DNA of 64,000 nucleotides, taken from the NCBI RefSeq assembly GCF_018128245.1, contig NZ_CP072378.1, positions 620,001-684,000 on the forward strand. The letters are read 5' to 3'. Made by a program: the position numbers and the translations under genes. Below the pieces are notes generated by a model that saw nothing but the letters and a program-made list of their open reading frames with translations, was not told the DNA's origin and did not search any database. This stretch comes from Leptotrichia sp. oral taxon 221 (GTDB taxonomy: Bacteria > Fusobacteriota > Fusobacteriia > Fusobacteriales > Leptotrichiaceae). Shown here one piece after another: positions 47,336 to 56,294 of this stretch; the first letter of the stretch is position 1; each line of letters starts with the position of its first letter.

Positions 47336-47364
47336 TTCACTTTTTATACAAAAAATGTTAAAAT
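47336..47364 (+). promoter_or_regulatory. Promoter of rnpB
   Basis: TTCACT (47336-47341), 17-nt spacer, TAAAAT (47359-47364); start would be at about 47371, the first base of the P1 helix. Confidence 0.55.
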
Positions 47365-47371
47365 AAACAAA

Positions 47372-47713
47372 GAGGTTTTGGAGTTAATCGCTTGAAGAAA
47401 TTTAAGAGGAAAGTCTGGACTTCATAGGGTAAGAGAGGCAGTTAACGACTGCTGAGAGTAATCTTAAGGAAAGTGCCACAGAAAAAGAAACCGCCTAAAA
47501 TTTTTGGGTAAGGGTGAAAAGGTGGTGTAAGAGACCACCAGTAGTTTAAGAGATTAAATTAGCTTGGTAAACCCCTCTTGAAGCAAGAATAAGTAGAGAG
47601 CAGTTAAGAGGCGACCCGTCTTTGCTCGAAGGGTAATTCGCTAAAATTGATAAGTAATTATCAATTTAGATAAATGATTAACTAATACAAAATCCGGCTT
47701 ACACCAAGACCTC
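47372..47713 (+). ncRNA. rnpB: RNase P RNA
   Basis: The ends pair as helix P1: GAGGTTTTGG (47372-47381) with CCAAGACCTC (47704-47713). Conserved landmarks follow in order: GAGGAAAGTCTGGAC (CR-I/P4 5' strand), GTGCCACAGAAA, GGTAAACCCC, AGGCGACCCG and the 3' P4-proximal AATCCGGCTTAC. About 342 nt, normal for the catalytic RNA that trims 5' leaders of tRNAs. It fills most of the 499-nt gap between the NIF3 gene and manC and ends in its own terminator. Confidence 0.95.
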
Positions 47714-47720
47714 ATAAAAG

Positions 47721-47751
47721 CTCAAGGGAAATTCTTTGAGTTTATTTTTTT
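47721..47751 (+). terminator. Intrinsic terminator of rnpB
   Basis: CTCAA (47721-47725) pairs with TTGAG (47736-47740), followed by TTTATTTTTTT. Confidence 0.75.
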
Positions 47752-47827
47752 ATAAAATCAAGAAAATTTGTAATAAAAAATTTAAAAATAACATTTGTAG
47801 TATCCAAAAATGAGTGAGGAGATAAAA

Positions 47828-48919
47828 ATGGAAAGAGTAGCATTAATAATGGCTGGGGGTAGTGGAACAAGATTTTGGCCATTGTCAACAACATCAAGAC
47901 CGAAGCAATTTTTAGATTTGGTATCAGAGAAAACAATGATAAGGGAAACAGTAGATAGGATTTCTAGGATAGTTCCGAGCGAAAAAATATTTATTGCAAC
48001 AAATATTTCTTATTTTGAGATAATCAAAAAAGAGTTGCCAGAGATTTCAGAAAAAAATATTATTTTTGAGCCAATGGCTAGAGATACGGCGGCTTGTATT
48101 GGTTATGCAGCTGAAATTATTAAAAAGTTTTATGAAGATAGTGTAATGGCTGTGTTGCCGTCAGATCATTTGATTAGAAAAGAAGAAGAATTTTTAAGTT
48201 ATTTGGAATTTGCATTTGAAAAGGCAGAAAAAGATAGAATTATAACGCTTGGAATAAAACCTTCTTATCCAGAAACTGGATATGGATACATTGAATATAT
48301 TGATAAGAAAAAAAACCATCATGATGAAATGGAGATTTATAAAGTAAAACGATTTAGAGAAAAACCGAATAAAGAACTTGCTGAAAGATATATAGAACAA
48401 GGAAATTATTTGTGGAATAGTGGAATGTTCGTTTGGAAATCAGAATTTATTTTGCATGAGATTAAGAAATATATGGAAACTCATAAAATTGTTTTGGAAG
48501 AAATTGAAAATTTATTAGGAAAAATTGATTTGAATGAAATTTATGGGAAAAAGCTGAGCGATTATGTAAGTAGTGTGTTTAAAAAATTTGAGAAAATATC
48601 AATTGATTTTGGAGTAATGGAGCATACACGATCGGTTTCAGTGATTCCAGCAGATATTGATTGGAACGATGTTGGAAGTTTTAAATCATTGGAAGAAGTG
48701 TTTCCAAAAGATGAAAATAATAATATTATAAAATCTGAAAAATATGAAGAGATTGAGTCAGAAGGAAATATTATAATTAATAAAGAAAATAAAAAAATTA
48801 TTGCGACAATTGGGGTAGAAGACATTGTCATCGTTAATACTGAGGATGCCTTACTTGTTTGTCATAAAGATAAAAGTCAGGAAATTAAGAAAATTTTGGA
48901 TAAAATAGAGAAAAAATAG
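47828..48919 (+). CDS. manC: Mannose-1-phosphate guanylyltransferase
   Basis: About 363 residues; makes GDP-mannose from mannose-1-phosphate and GTP for surface polysaccharide. The N-terminal nucleotidyltransferase signature ALIMAGGSGTRFWPLSTTSRPKQFL and FEPMARDTAACIGYAA and FREKP motifs are clear, with a left-handed beta-helix-like C-terminus. It lacks the phosphomannose isomerase half of bifunctional enzymes. ATG 47828 follows GAGGAG by 6 nt; ATG 47810 is upstream of that site. It opens an envelope-directed gene run with kpsF and a flippase. Confidence 0.9.
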   Translation: MERVALIMAGGSGTRFWPLSTTSRPKQFLDLVSEKTMIRETVDRISRIVPSEKIFIATNISYFEIIKKELPEISEKNIIFEPMARDTAACIGYAAEIIKKFYEDSVMAVLPSDHLIRKEEEFLSYLEFAFEKAEKDRIITLGIKPSYPETGYGYIEYIDKKKNHHDEMEIYKVKRFREKPNKELAERYIEQGNYLWNSGMFVWKSEFILHEIKKYMETHKIVLEEIENLLGKIDLNEIYGKKLSDYVSSVFKKFEKISIDFGVMEHTRSVSVIPADIDWNDVGSFKSLEEVFPKDENNNIIKSEKYEEIESEGNIIINKENKKIIATIGVEDIVIVNTEDALLVCHKDKSQEIKKILDKIEKK

Positions 48920-48940
48920 TTATTGAAAGATAATTTTTGA

Positions 48941-49026
48941 AAGGAGAAAACATTTGTAAAGTTCATAAATAAAGGGATAAATCAGTTTTTTGGAATTTAT
49001 GAAAAGAGCATTTGTTTAGAAAAATG
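48941..49026 (+). promoter_or_regulatory. Shine-Dalgarno and start codon separated by a long hairpin (kpsF)
   Basis: AAGGAG (48941-48946) is followed by AAACA (48948-48952) and TTCATAAAT (48962-48970); their complements ATTTATGAA (48995-49003) and TGTTT (49013-49017) follow, then AGAAAA and ATG 49024. Linear gap 77 nt, folded gap 7 nt. Confidence 0.65.
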
Positions 49027-49995
49027 GATATTATTAGAGAAGGACAATCGATTTTTGATTTGGAAATAGAGGAGTTGGAAAAGGTTAAGAAAAAAATGGA
49101 TTCTAGCTTTGAAAAACTTGTTAATGAAATTTATTCGATGGGAGAAAATAAAGTAGTTGTTACTGGTATTGGGAAATCGGGACATATTGGAAGAAAAATA
49201 TCAGCGACTTTGGCTTCGACTGGGACTTCTTCGATTTTTATGAATGCAGCAGAGGCATTGCATGGAGATTTGGGAATGATAAGTAAAGGTGATATCGTGA
49301 TAGCAATTTCAAATAGTGGAAATTCAGACGAAATTTTGACTATCTTGAATCCGATAAAAAAAATAGGTGCAAAAATAGTTGCGTTTACTGGAAACGAAGA
49401 ATCGACTTTAGCTAAATATTCGGAAATTGTCATAAATATTGGTGTCGAAAAAGAAGCTAGTATAATTGGTGTGGCACCAATGAGTTCGACGACAGCAACT
49501 TTGGTAATGGGAGATGCGTTAGCAGCGGTTTTGATAAGAATGAAGGATTTTAAAGAAAGTGATTTTGCTAAGTATCATCCAGGTGGAAGTTTAGGGAAAA
49601 GATTACTTTTGACGGTTAAAGATATAATGCATAGTGGTGATGAATTACCAGTTGTTACAAAAGATGAAAATATTGAAAATGTACTGATGATTTTGACTAA
49701 GAAGAAAATGGGAGCAGTTTGTATAACTGATACGGGGAAAGAAAATGGAAAATTGAAAGGAATTATAACTGAGGGAGATATTAGAAGAGCTTTGGCTCAT
49801 AAGGATGAGTTTTTTAGTTATAAAGCGAAAGACATAATGATACAAAATCCGATTTCTATTGATGTTGAAGCGATGGCATTAAATGCACTAAATTTGATGG
49901 AAAAAAGAGAAAGCCAGATAAGTGTGCTGCCTGTTGTGGAAAATGAAAAATTAGTTGGAATAATTAGACTTCATGATTTAGTTGGATTAAAATAG
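49024..49995 (+). CDS. Arabinose-5-phosphate isomerase (KpsF/GutQ/KdsD family)
   Basis: About 323 residues; converts ribulose-5-phosphate to arabinose-5-phosphate, the precursor of Kdo in lipopolysaccharide. A SIS domain (about 30-170: VVVTGIGKSGHIGRKISATLASTGT, NAAEALHGDLGMI) is followed by two CBS domains (about 205-323: VKDIMHSGDELP, AKDIMIQNP). The start MDIIREGQSIFDLEIEELEK matches the family. ATG 49024 has no adjacent ribosome site; the strong AAGGAG is 77 nt upstream across a hairpin. TTG 49012 is in frame but falls inside the hairpin arm. Confidence 0.9.
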   Translation: MDIIREGQSIFDLEIEELEKVKKKMDSSFEKLVNEIYSMGENKVVVTGIGKSGHIGRKISATLASTGTSSIFMNAAEALHGDLGMISKGDIVIAISNSGNSDEILTILNPIKKIGAKIVAFTGNEESTLAKYSEIVINIGVEKEASIIGVAPMSSTTATLVMGDALAAVLIRMKDFKESDFAKYHPGGSLGKRLLLTVKDIMHSGDELPVVTKDENIENVLMILTKKKMGAVCITDTGKENGKLKGIITEGDIRRALAHKDEFFSYKAKDIMIQNPISIDVEAMALNALNLMEKRESQISVLPVVENEKLVGIIRLHDLVGLK

Positions 49996-50007
49996 TGAGG
50001 AGAAAAG

Positions 50008-51468
50008 ATGAATAATAAAAATTTAGTAAAAGGAACAATGGTGTATTCACTCTCAACTATAGTAACAAAATTGGGATCATTGATATTTTTGCCAATTATA
50101 ACTAGACTATTGACAAAAGAGGAATTTGGAATAGTTGGGACATTAGGTCCGATTGCAACATTGTTTGCGGTTATTTTGGGACTTGGTCTTTATAATGCAC
50201 AAATGAAAAAGTATATCGAATTGAAAGATAACGAAGAAGAGCTAGGAAGTTACATGTTCTCGACAGCGATGGTAATTATTATTTTCAATGTATTGACATA
50301 TATTTTCTTGCTGACACCATTAGCAAAGACACTTTTTTCATATGTAATTGATTTGACAACAGTGAAATATAATCCATTAGTTATCATAACAGTTGTTATA
50401 GCATCTGTAAATGCTTTAAATACCTTAGCAACGACACTTTTTAGAATGAAAAAGATGTATATGAAAGTTGCGATCGGAAGTATGATCAGTTTATTTACAA
50501 CTTATATTTTGACAATTATTTTTATAAAAAATTTAAAAATGGGTGTTTTTGGGAATCAGTTTGCGAATTTGATTGCAATACTTGTATTGTTACTTTATTA
50601 TTTTAAAGATTATTTTGGGAAATTTAGATTAAAATTGAATTTTGACTATATGAAATATTCGATAAAAAATGGTGTGCCATTAATTTTTATTGAATTAACT
50701 GACCAAATTGTAAATTTTAGTGATAGAATTTTGATTGCGAAATTTTCTTCATTTGCCAATGCTGGAATTTATACTTTGGCATATACGGGAGGTCAAGTTT
50801 TATCAGTTGTAACAAGTTCTTTTATAAATAGCTGGACACCAGAATTTTATGAGGCAATGAAAATTGATAAAAATAATCCACGAATTACGAAAAGTTTGGA
50901 AGATTTCTTGGCGTTGATTTCATTTGTTTGTGTGGGAGCTCAGTTATTTGCGCCAGAGGCTGTAAGATTGGTATTTCCAGCAAGTTATGCGTCTTCAATA
51001 AATCCGATACCGATTATTTTAGCTGGAGTCGTAATTCGATCGCTAATTTGTTTAGATTATTTTTTTCATTTCCATGAAGATAGTATGTTTATTTTCTATT
51101 TTTCAGTATGTGCATTAATATTTAATTTGTCTGCAAATTTAATATTGATTCCAAAATATCCAGAACATGGGATTTTAATTGCTTCTTGGACTACATTGAT
51201 TGCGTTTTTATTAAGAATAATTATAGAATTTGTGATTATTAAAAAGAGATATAAAATTTCATTTAATTATAAAAAATTGATTTTATATTTAGTAATAGTA
51301 ATAAATCCTGTGATTTTGTATTTAGGAAATGAAAATATATCTTTAATGAAATTTGGAATAAAAATTATTTATTTTGCTGTCGTTATTAAATTGTTAGTTA
51401 ATAGAGAAGTATATAATAAAATAAGTGGAATTTTGATAAAATTAAAAAATAAAGTTGTAAAAAAATAG
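50008..51468 (+). CDS. Oligosaccharide flippase / polysaccharide biosynthesis protein (Wzx-like, MOP superfamily)
   Basis: A 486-residue inner-membrane protein with about 12-14 hydrophobic segments, starting GTMVYSLSTIVTKLGSLIFLPIITRLLTKEEFGIVGTLGP, the characteristic N-terminus of polysaccharide flippases. It probably moves lipid-linked sugar units across the inner membrane for surface polysaccharide. GAGGAG precedes the ATG and the gap to kpsF is 12 nt, so it is co-transcribed with kpsF and perhaps manC. The sugar carried cannot be told from sequence. Confidence 0.88.
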   Translation: MNNKNLVKGTMVYSLSTIVTKLGSLIFLPIITRLLTKEEFGIVGTLGPIATLFAVILGLGLYNAQMKKYIELKDNEEELGSYMFSTAMVIIIFNVLTYIFLLTPLAKTLFSYVIDLTTVKYNPLVIITVVIASVNALNTLATTLFRMKKMYMKVAIGSMISLFTTYILTIIFIKNLKMGVFGNQFANLIAILVLLLYYFKDYFGKFRLKLNFDYMKYSIKNGVPLIFIELTDQIVNFSDRILIAKFSSFANAGIYTLAYTGGQVLSVVTSSFINSWTPEFYEAMKIDKNNPRITKSLEDFLALISFVCVGAQLFAPEAVRLVFPASYASSINPIPIILAGVVIRSLICLDYFFHFHEDSMFIFYFSVCALIFNLSANLILIPKYPEHGILIASWTTLIAFLLRIIIEFVIIKKRYKISFNYKKLILYLVIVINPVILYLGNENISLMKFGIKIIYFAVVIKLLVNREVYNKISGILIKLKNKVVKK

Positions 51469-51546
51469 AAATATTTGTAATTTGAAAAAAATTTGATTTT
51501 TATTGTGTTTGCGAAATGTGGTAACTATAAAAAAGAGGTGATATTT

Positions 51547-52359
51547 ATGAGTGAACATAAAAATATATTAAAAAAAATAAGATATGTGAAAAGTGAGTAT
51601 CTAGATGAAAGTTTATTGAAAGAGTATTATGAATATATAAAAAATAATGGTATTGAAGAAGTTGAAGATGTATCAGAGGCAGATTTGATAATATCTTTTG
51701 GTGGAGATGGAACGACACTTGTTGCAGCGAAGGAAGCTTTGAAGAAAAATGTGCCTGTAATGGCTGTAAATATGGGAAGTTTAGGTTATCTTGCTGAAAT
51801 AAGTCCAGAAAATTTAGTTGAGATGTTAAAAAGATACCAAAATGGACAATATGTAGTTGATGAAAGAGCTTTTTTGGAAGTAAAATATAATAAAAAAACT
51901 TATTATGCTTTGAATGAGTTAGTTTTGTTAAAGGGTGGAATGATGTCGCATTTAATACAAGTGGAAGTTTATGAAAATAATACTTTTGTTAATGAATATC
52001 GTGCTGATGGGGTAATTGTAGCAACACCTACAGGTTCTACAGCATATTCACTTTCAGCAGGAGGTTCCATTGTCTATCCAGGTTTGAAGGCAGTAACAAT
52101 AACACCATTGTCACCTCAAGGACTAACAGCACGACCAATTATCATTGATGGGGGAAATACTCTTAGTTTTAAAGTGTTTTCAAGAGATAATGATGCACAT
52201 TTGAATCTTGATGGAAGTATCTGTATTAAAGTTAAACAAGATGATACAATAAACGCAAGATTATCTAATAAAAAAGTAAAAATAATAAAATCAGGGAAGA
52301 ATGATTACTACAGTATTTTAAGACAAAAATTAAAGTGGGGAGACGCTATAATAAAATAA
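51547..52359 (+). CDS. nadK: NAD kinase
   Basis: About 270 residues; phosphorylates NAD to NADP. The GGDGT motif is near residue 52 (ISFGGDGTTLVAAKEA), followed by NMGSLGYLAE, YRADGVIVATPTGSTAYSLSAGG and TPLSPQGLTARP. ATG 51547 lies 7 nt after AGAGGTG; the open frame from 51493 adds 18 hydrophobic residues with no family match. It precedes recN, a pairing common in bacteria. Confidence 0.94.
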   Translation: MSEHKNILKKIRYVKSEYLDESLLKEYYEYIKNNGIEEVEDVSEADLIISFGGDGTTLVAAKEALKKNVPVMAVNMGSLGYLAEISPENLVEMLKRYQNGQYVVDERAFLEVKYNKKTYYALNELVLLKGGMMSHLIQVEVYENNTFVNEYRADGVIVATPTGSTAYSLSAGGSIVYPGLKAVTITPLSPQGLTARPIIIDGGNTLSFKVFSRDNDAHLNLDGSICIKVKQDDTINARLSNKKVKIIKSGKNDYYSILRQKLKWGDAIIK

Positions 52360-52414
52360 AAATTTATTGATTTAAAAATAAAAGGTGTAAAAAGGAATAG
52401 GTGAAGGATTAGAA

Positions 52415-54082
52415 ATGCTAAGAGAATTAAGGTTGAATAATTTAGCTATAATAAAAGATTTGAATTTAGAATTTGATGAAGGACTAATTTCGATGACAGG
52501 AGAAACTGGAGCGGGGAAATCAATAATATTGGATGGAATTTCTTTGCTAATCGGTGAAAGAAGTCATTTGGAAATGATAAGAACAAATGAGGAAGGTCTT
52601 TATGCAGAAGGTATTTTTGATTTGAATGAAAATCAGAAAAAAAAATTGAATGAACTTGGTTTTGAGATTGAAGATGATGAATTAATAGTTTCTCGTTATT
52701 TTGATAGAAATTCAAAAACGAAAATAACTGTAAATGGTGTTAGAATGACAGTTTCTAGATTAAAAGAACTGATGGTTAATATTATTGATTTAGTAGGTCA
52801 GCATGAGCATCAATATCTATTAAATAAAAATTATCACTTATTATTGTTGGATAAATATTTGGAGAGAGAAGGTCAAGATTTACTAAAGGAAATAGAAGAA
52901 ACAGTTGGAATTATAAAAAAATTGAATAGTAAAATTGATAAAATTGAGGTTGAAAAGAAAAAAGTTGAGGAAAGAAAAGATGTTTTTGAATTTCAGTGTA
53001 ATGAGATAAATGGCTTGGACTTGAAAGTTAACGAAGATGTTGAACTTGAAGAAGAATATAAAATCTTGTTTAATGCTGGGAAAATAGGTGAAAAATTACA
53101 AGATTCAGCTCAAAGATTAAAAGATGGAGAATTTTCAGTGATAAGTTCTTTAGGAAAGGTTAAAAGAAATTTAGAGCAATTAGTTGGAATTTCAGAAAAT
53201 TACAATGAGTTGAAAGATAAAATTGAGAATATTATTTATGACTTGGATGAAATTGCTTATACTGTGGATGATTATATTGAGGATATTGAGTTGGATGATG
53301 ACAGGCTTGAAAAGGTTGTTAAGCGTATTGATGAAATAAATAAGTTGAAATTGAAATATGGTTCGACAATTCAAGAAATATTAGATTATAGAGACGATAT
53401 TCAAAATAAGTTATCGCTAATTAATTTTGAAAATAATGAATTAGAAACTTTGAAAAATGAAAAAAATGAGAAGGAACAAAAATATTATGAACTTTCAAAA
53501 AAATTAAGTGCAATAAGAAAAAGTGTTGCAAAAAATTTAGAAGTTACAATTCATGAGCAATTAGAAGATTTGAATATGTCTAATGCTAAGTTTAGATTCA
53601 AGTTTGAGTTTTTGGAGCAAGATGTGGTAAATTCTAAAGGGATTGACGATGTGGAATTTATGATGACAACAAATGTAGGTGAGGATTTTAAACCACTTGC
53701 AAAAATTGCTTCAGGTGGAGAAATCTCAAGAATTATGTTAGCTTTAAAAGTAGTATTTTCAACGGTTGATAATATTTCAGTATTGATTTTTGATGAGATT
53801 GATACGGGAATTTCTGGAGAGACTGTAAAAAGAGTTGCGGATAAATTGAAAGAGTTATCTGGAAAAGTGCAAGTAATTTGTGTTACTCATTCGCCACAGA
53901 TCGCAGGAAAAGCACGACAACAGTTTTTCATTAAAAAAGAAGTTGAAAATAATGTTACAGAAACAAAGGTCCGAGAATTGACTCAAGAAGAGAGAATTAA
54001 AGAAGTTGCAAGAATAATTTCAGGAGATAAGATTACAGAAGCATCGATTACTCATGCGAAAGAAATAATGGGGTTGCTATAA
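52415..54082 (+). CDS. recN: DNA repair protein RecN
   Basis: A 555-residue SMC-like ATPase in recombinational repair. Walker A GETGAGKSIILDG near residue 29, GQHEHQYLLN near 127, long coiled-coil arms (about 155-360), and the C-terminal ASGGEISRIMLALK signature with VLIFDEIDTGISG Walker B and CVTHSPQIAG. AAGGA precedes the ATG. The stop abuts the next gene's ATG directly, so they are co-translated. Confidence 0.95.
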   Translation: MLRELRLNNLAIIKDLNLEFDEGLISMTGETGAGKSIILDGISLLIGERSHLEMIRTNEEGLYAEGIFDLNENQKKKLNELGFEIEDDELIVSRYFDRNSKTKITVNGVRMTVSRLKELMVNIIDLVGQHEHQYLLNKNYHLLLLDKYLEREGQDLLKEIEETVGIIKKLNSKIDKIEVEKKKVEERKDVFEFQCNEINGLDLKVNEDVELEEEYKILFNAGKIGEKLQDSAQRLKDGEFSVISSLGKVKRNLEQLVGISENYNELKDKIENIIYDLDEIAYTVDDYIEDIELDDDRLEKVVKRIDEINKLKLKYGSTIQEILDYRDDIQNKLSLINFENNELETLKNEKNEKEQKYYELSKKLSAIRKSVAKNLEVTIHEQLEDLNMSNAKFRFKFEFLEQDVVNSKGIDDVEFMMTTNVGEDFKPLAKIASGGEISRIMLALKVVFSTVDNISVLIFDEIDTGISGETVKRVADKLKELSGKVQVICVTHSPQIAGKARQQFFIKKEVENNVTETKVRELTQEERIKEVARIISGDKITEASITHAKEIMGLL

Positions 54083-55042
54083 ATGGGAAAAGATATGGAA
54101 CAAGAAAAGCTAGAAATAGAAGAAAATTCAGAAAAAAAAGAAGAAAAACAAAAGGAAGAAAGAATTAAGTTAAAAAGAGAAGTTAATGTTAGAATAATAG
54201 ATTTTTTAGATTTTTTGAGATATGAAAAGGGAAGTTCAGAAAATACGTTGATTGGATACGAAAGAGATTTAAAACATTTTTTTTTGAGTATTAGTAAAAA
54301 TGTAGAGGAAATTCAAGAGGACGATATTTATAAATATATTGAAAAAATTGGTGAAAAGTTGAAACGAAATTCGATATTGCGAAAAATTTCTGCTATTAGA
54401 ACTTTTTATAAGTTTTGTTATTTGAATAAAATTGTAAAGGAAGATCCTACAAACATGATAAGAAGTTTAAAGCGAGAAAAAAGACTTCCAGAAACATTGA
54501 CATTGCAAGAAATAAAAAGAATTGTAGACAACTGTAATCACACACCAGAAGGTATGCAAAATAAGATGATAATAAAATTTTTGATAGCAACTGGAGCGAG
54601 AATTTCTGAAATTTTGAATCTCGAAATAAAAGATGTTGAAAATCAAGAATATGAATTTATAAAAGTTTTAGGAAAAGGTTCTAAATATAGAGTGATCCCA
54701 ATTTATGATGGATTAGAAAAAGAGATAAAGGATTATTTGGAAAATTATAGACCAAAATTGAAAAATGCAAAAGAAAATTTTAAAATATTTCCAAATACAA
54801 AAAGATCAAAATTTTGGAAAAATTTGAAGAAAATATCGAAAGATGCTGGAATTGAAAAGAACGTTTATCCACATATTTTTAGGCATTCAATCGCAACAGC
54901 ATTATTAAAAAATGGTGCTGATATAAGAATTGTTCAAGAGATTTTAGGTCATGCAAATATATCGACAACAGAAATTTATACACATATAGAAAAATCAACT
55001 TTGAAAAAGATTTATAACAATATAAATTTAGGTGACGATTAA
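54083..55042 (+). CDS. Tyrosine recombinase, XerC/XerD-like
   Basis: A 319-residue site-specific recombinase. The N-terminal SAM-like core-binding domain (residues ~38-120: IDFLDFLRYEKGSSENTLIGYERDLKHFF) is followed by the catalytic domain with Arg in ATGARISEIL, Lys in VLGKGSKYRVIP, HxxR in HIFRHSIATAL, His in LGHANIS and Tyr in TEIYTH. It should resolve chromosome dimers as the local XerC/D, though other roles remain possible. It has an extra acidic/lysine-rich N-terminal ~35 residues. It starts at the base after the recN stop. Confidence 0.88.
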   Translation: MGKDMEQEKLEIEENSEKKEEKQKEERIKLKREVNVRIIDFLDFLRYEKGSSENTLIGYERDLKHFFLSISKNVEEIQEDDIYKYIEKIGEKLKRNSILRKISAIRTFYKFCYLNKIVKEDPTNMIRSLKREKRLPETLTLQEIKRIVDNCNHTPEGMQNKMIIKFLIATGARISEILNLEIKDVENQEYEFIKVLGKGSKYRVIPIYDGLEKEIKDYLENYRPKLKNAKENFKIFPNTKRSKFWKNLKKISKDAGIEKNVYPHIFRHSIATALLKNGADIRIVQEILGHANISTTEIYTHIEKSTLKKIYNNINLGDD

Positions 55043-55087
55043 TATTTTTATAAATTGTTATTTTGTAAAATAATTGAAGATTTAGCC

Positions 55088-55116
55088 TTGAAAAATATTA
55101 AAAAAAGGTATATAAT
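55088..55116 (+). promoter_or_regulatory. Promoter of the small membrane-protein gene
   Basis: TTGAAA (55088-55093), 17-nt spacer, TATAAT (55111-55116); leader of about 95 nt. Confidence 0.65.
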
Positions 55117-55219
55117 TGTTCGTAAAATATAAAAAATAATGTAATATGAAAATGATATGATTATTTATTTATAAATTTTTAAATTAAGAAAAGTAGAGAT
55201 TATTTAAGGAGGAAAATAA

Positions 55220-55633
55220 GTGTTTAAAGAAAAAGAAGTCGATAAAACTGAAAAACTAATAATTCTAGCAATATCTATTGTTTTGTATTTTGTTATTTAT
55301 GCAATAACGAAATTGGAAGTAATATCGCCTTATATGGGGGTTGTTTGTTTGATTTTGTTGTATATGTATTCAAAATATAATTTAATTAATATCTTTTTTT
55401 CCAGTAAAAGAACGACTTTTAAAATCTATATTTTTATGATGATATCGATAGTATGTTTCGTTAGATTTCCTTTTTCGATACTAAACCTTATAATCTATAT
55501 AGTTTTATTAATTGTTTTACGGAATTTACTAATTAGTGACGAAGGGAAAAATCAAATTCCAAAAATTGATAATTTTATGAAATTATATGTATTATTTGAA
55601 ATAATTTTCATTATAACATTCATTTTCTTTTAA
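55220..55633 (+). CDS. Hypothetical membrane protein, four or five segments
   Basis: A 137-residue protein I do not recognise. After a short charged start (MFKEKEVDKTEK) it is almost wholly hydrophobic: segments near residues 12-30, 36-50, 66-82, 84-100 and 120-137, with a short loop DEGKNQIPKID. The GTG start has AAGGAGG 7 nt upstream. It has its own promoter at 55088-55116 and precedes the YueI-like gene by 70 nt. The good ribosome site and AT-biased codon use argue that it is a real gene. Confidence 0.6.
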   Translation: MFKEKEVDKTEKLIILAISIVLYFVIYAITKLEVISPYMGVVCLILLYMYSKYNLINIFFSSKRTTFKIYIFMMISIVCFVRFPFSILNLIIYIVLLIVLRNLLISDEGKNQIPKIDNFMKLYVLFEIIFIITFIFF

Positions 55634-55703
55634 AGATTTTGAACAAATGATATTTAAAAATTTATAAATTTATGATAGAATGCCTATTATGAATGGAGAG
55701 AAA

Positions 55704-56294
55704 ATGAAAATGAATAAAAATATTTCTAGTACAGATTTAATGAATTCAATTGAAAAATCAAAAGATAGAGCTTTTGAAGCAAAGATAGAAAAAAACATTT
55801 ATTTAGGAGAATATAAAGAAAGAGTAATTGCAGCATTGACATTTTCTCAAGTAAAAGAAAAAGGCATTTATCCTGAAATAGAAGATGCCTTGGGAGATAA
55901 AGCTGCAAAAAAATTATTAATTTCAAGGGAATTAGGCTTTGATTATTCAAAAAAATATATTGAAATATCAAAAAGAAAAAATATTCCGTATAAATTAGTA
56001 GATAGTATAGTTAATACAGGAGAAATTGGATTAGTTGTTGCGTCAGATGATGCAATAGAAAATCCTTTGGATAATCCGATAGTAAAAACAGCAAAAGAGA
56101 AATTTAAAGAAGCAGGACTACCAGATATTTATTTTGAAGCTTTAGAAAAATCAATTTGTGATTTTCATATGGATATAATAAAAAAAGAAATGCCTGAATA
56201 TGAAAAAAAATACAAAGAATTAAACTTTTTAGATAAACTTTTTGGTGCAAAATGTCCAATATGTCAAAAATTAGGAGGAAAAAAACGTGGTTGA
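55704..56294 (+). CDS. YueI-like DUF1694 family protein with C-terminal CxxC
   Basis: About 195 residues. YLGEYKERVIAALTFSQVKEKGIYPEIEDAL and the later IGLVVASDDAI match my recollection of the DUF1694/YueI family, whose function is unknown. The C-terminal part adds about 60 residues ending FGAKCPICQKLGGKKRG, a lone CxxC that may bind metal. The start is ATG 55704 or 55710, close behind GGAGAG; the frame from 55680 lies upstream of that site. Its last 8 bases overlap the murA start (GTGGTTGA), so translation is coupled to murA. Confidence 0.7.
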   Translation: MKMNKNISSTDLMNSIEKSKDRAFEAKIEKNIYLGEYKERVIAALTFSQVKEKGIYPEIEDALGDKAAKKLLISRELGFDYSKKYIEISKRKNIPYKLVDSIVNTGEIGLVVASDDAIENPLDNPIVKTAKEKFKEAGLPDIYFEALEKSICDFHMDIIKKEMPEYEKKYKELNFLDKLFGAKCPICQKLGGKKRG

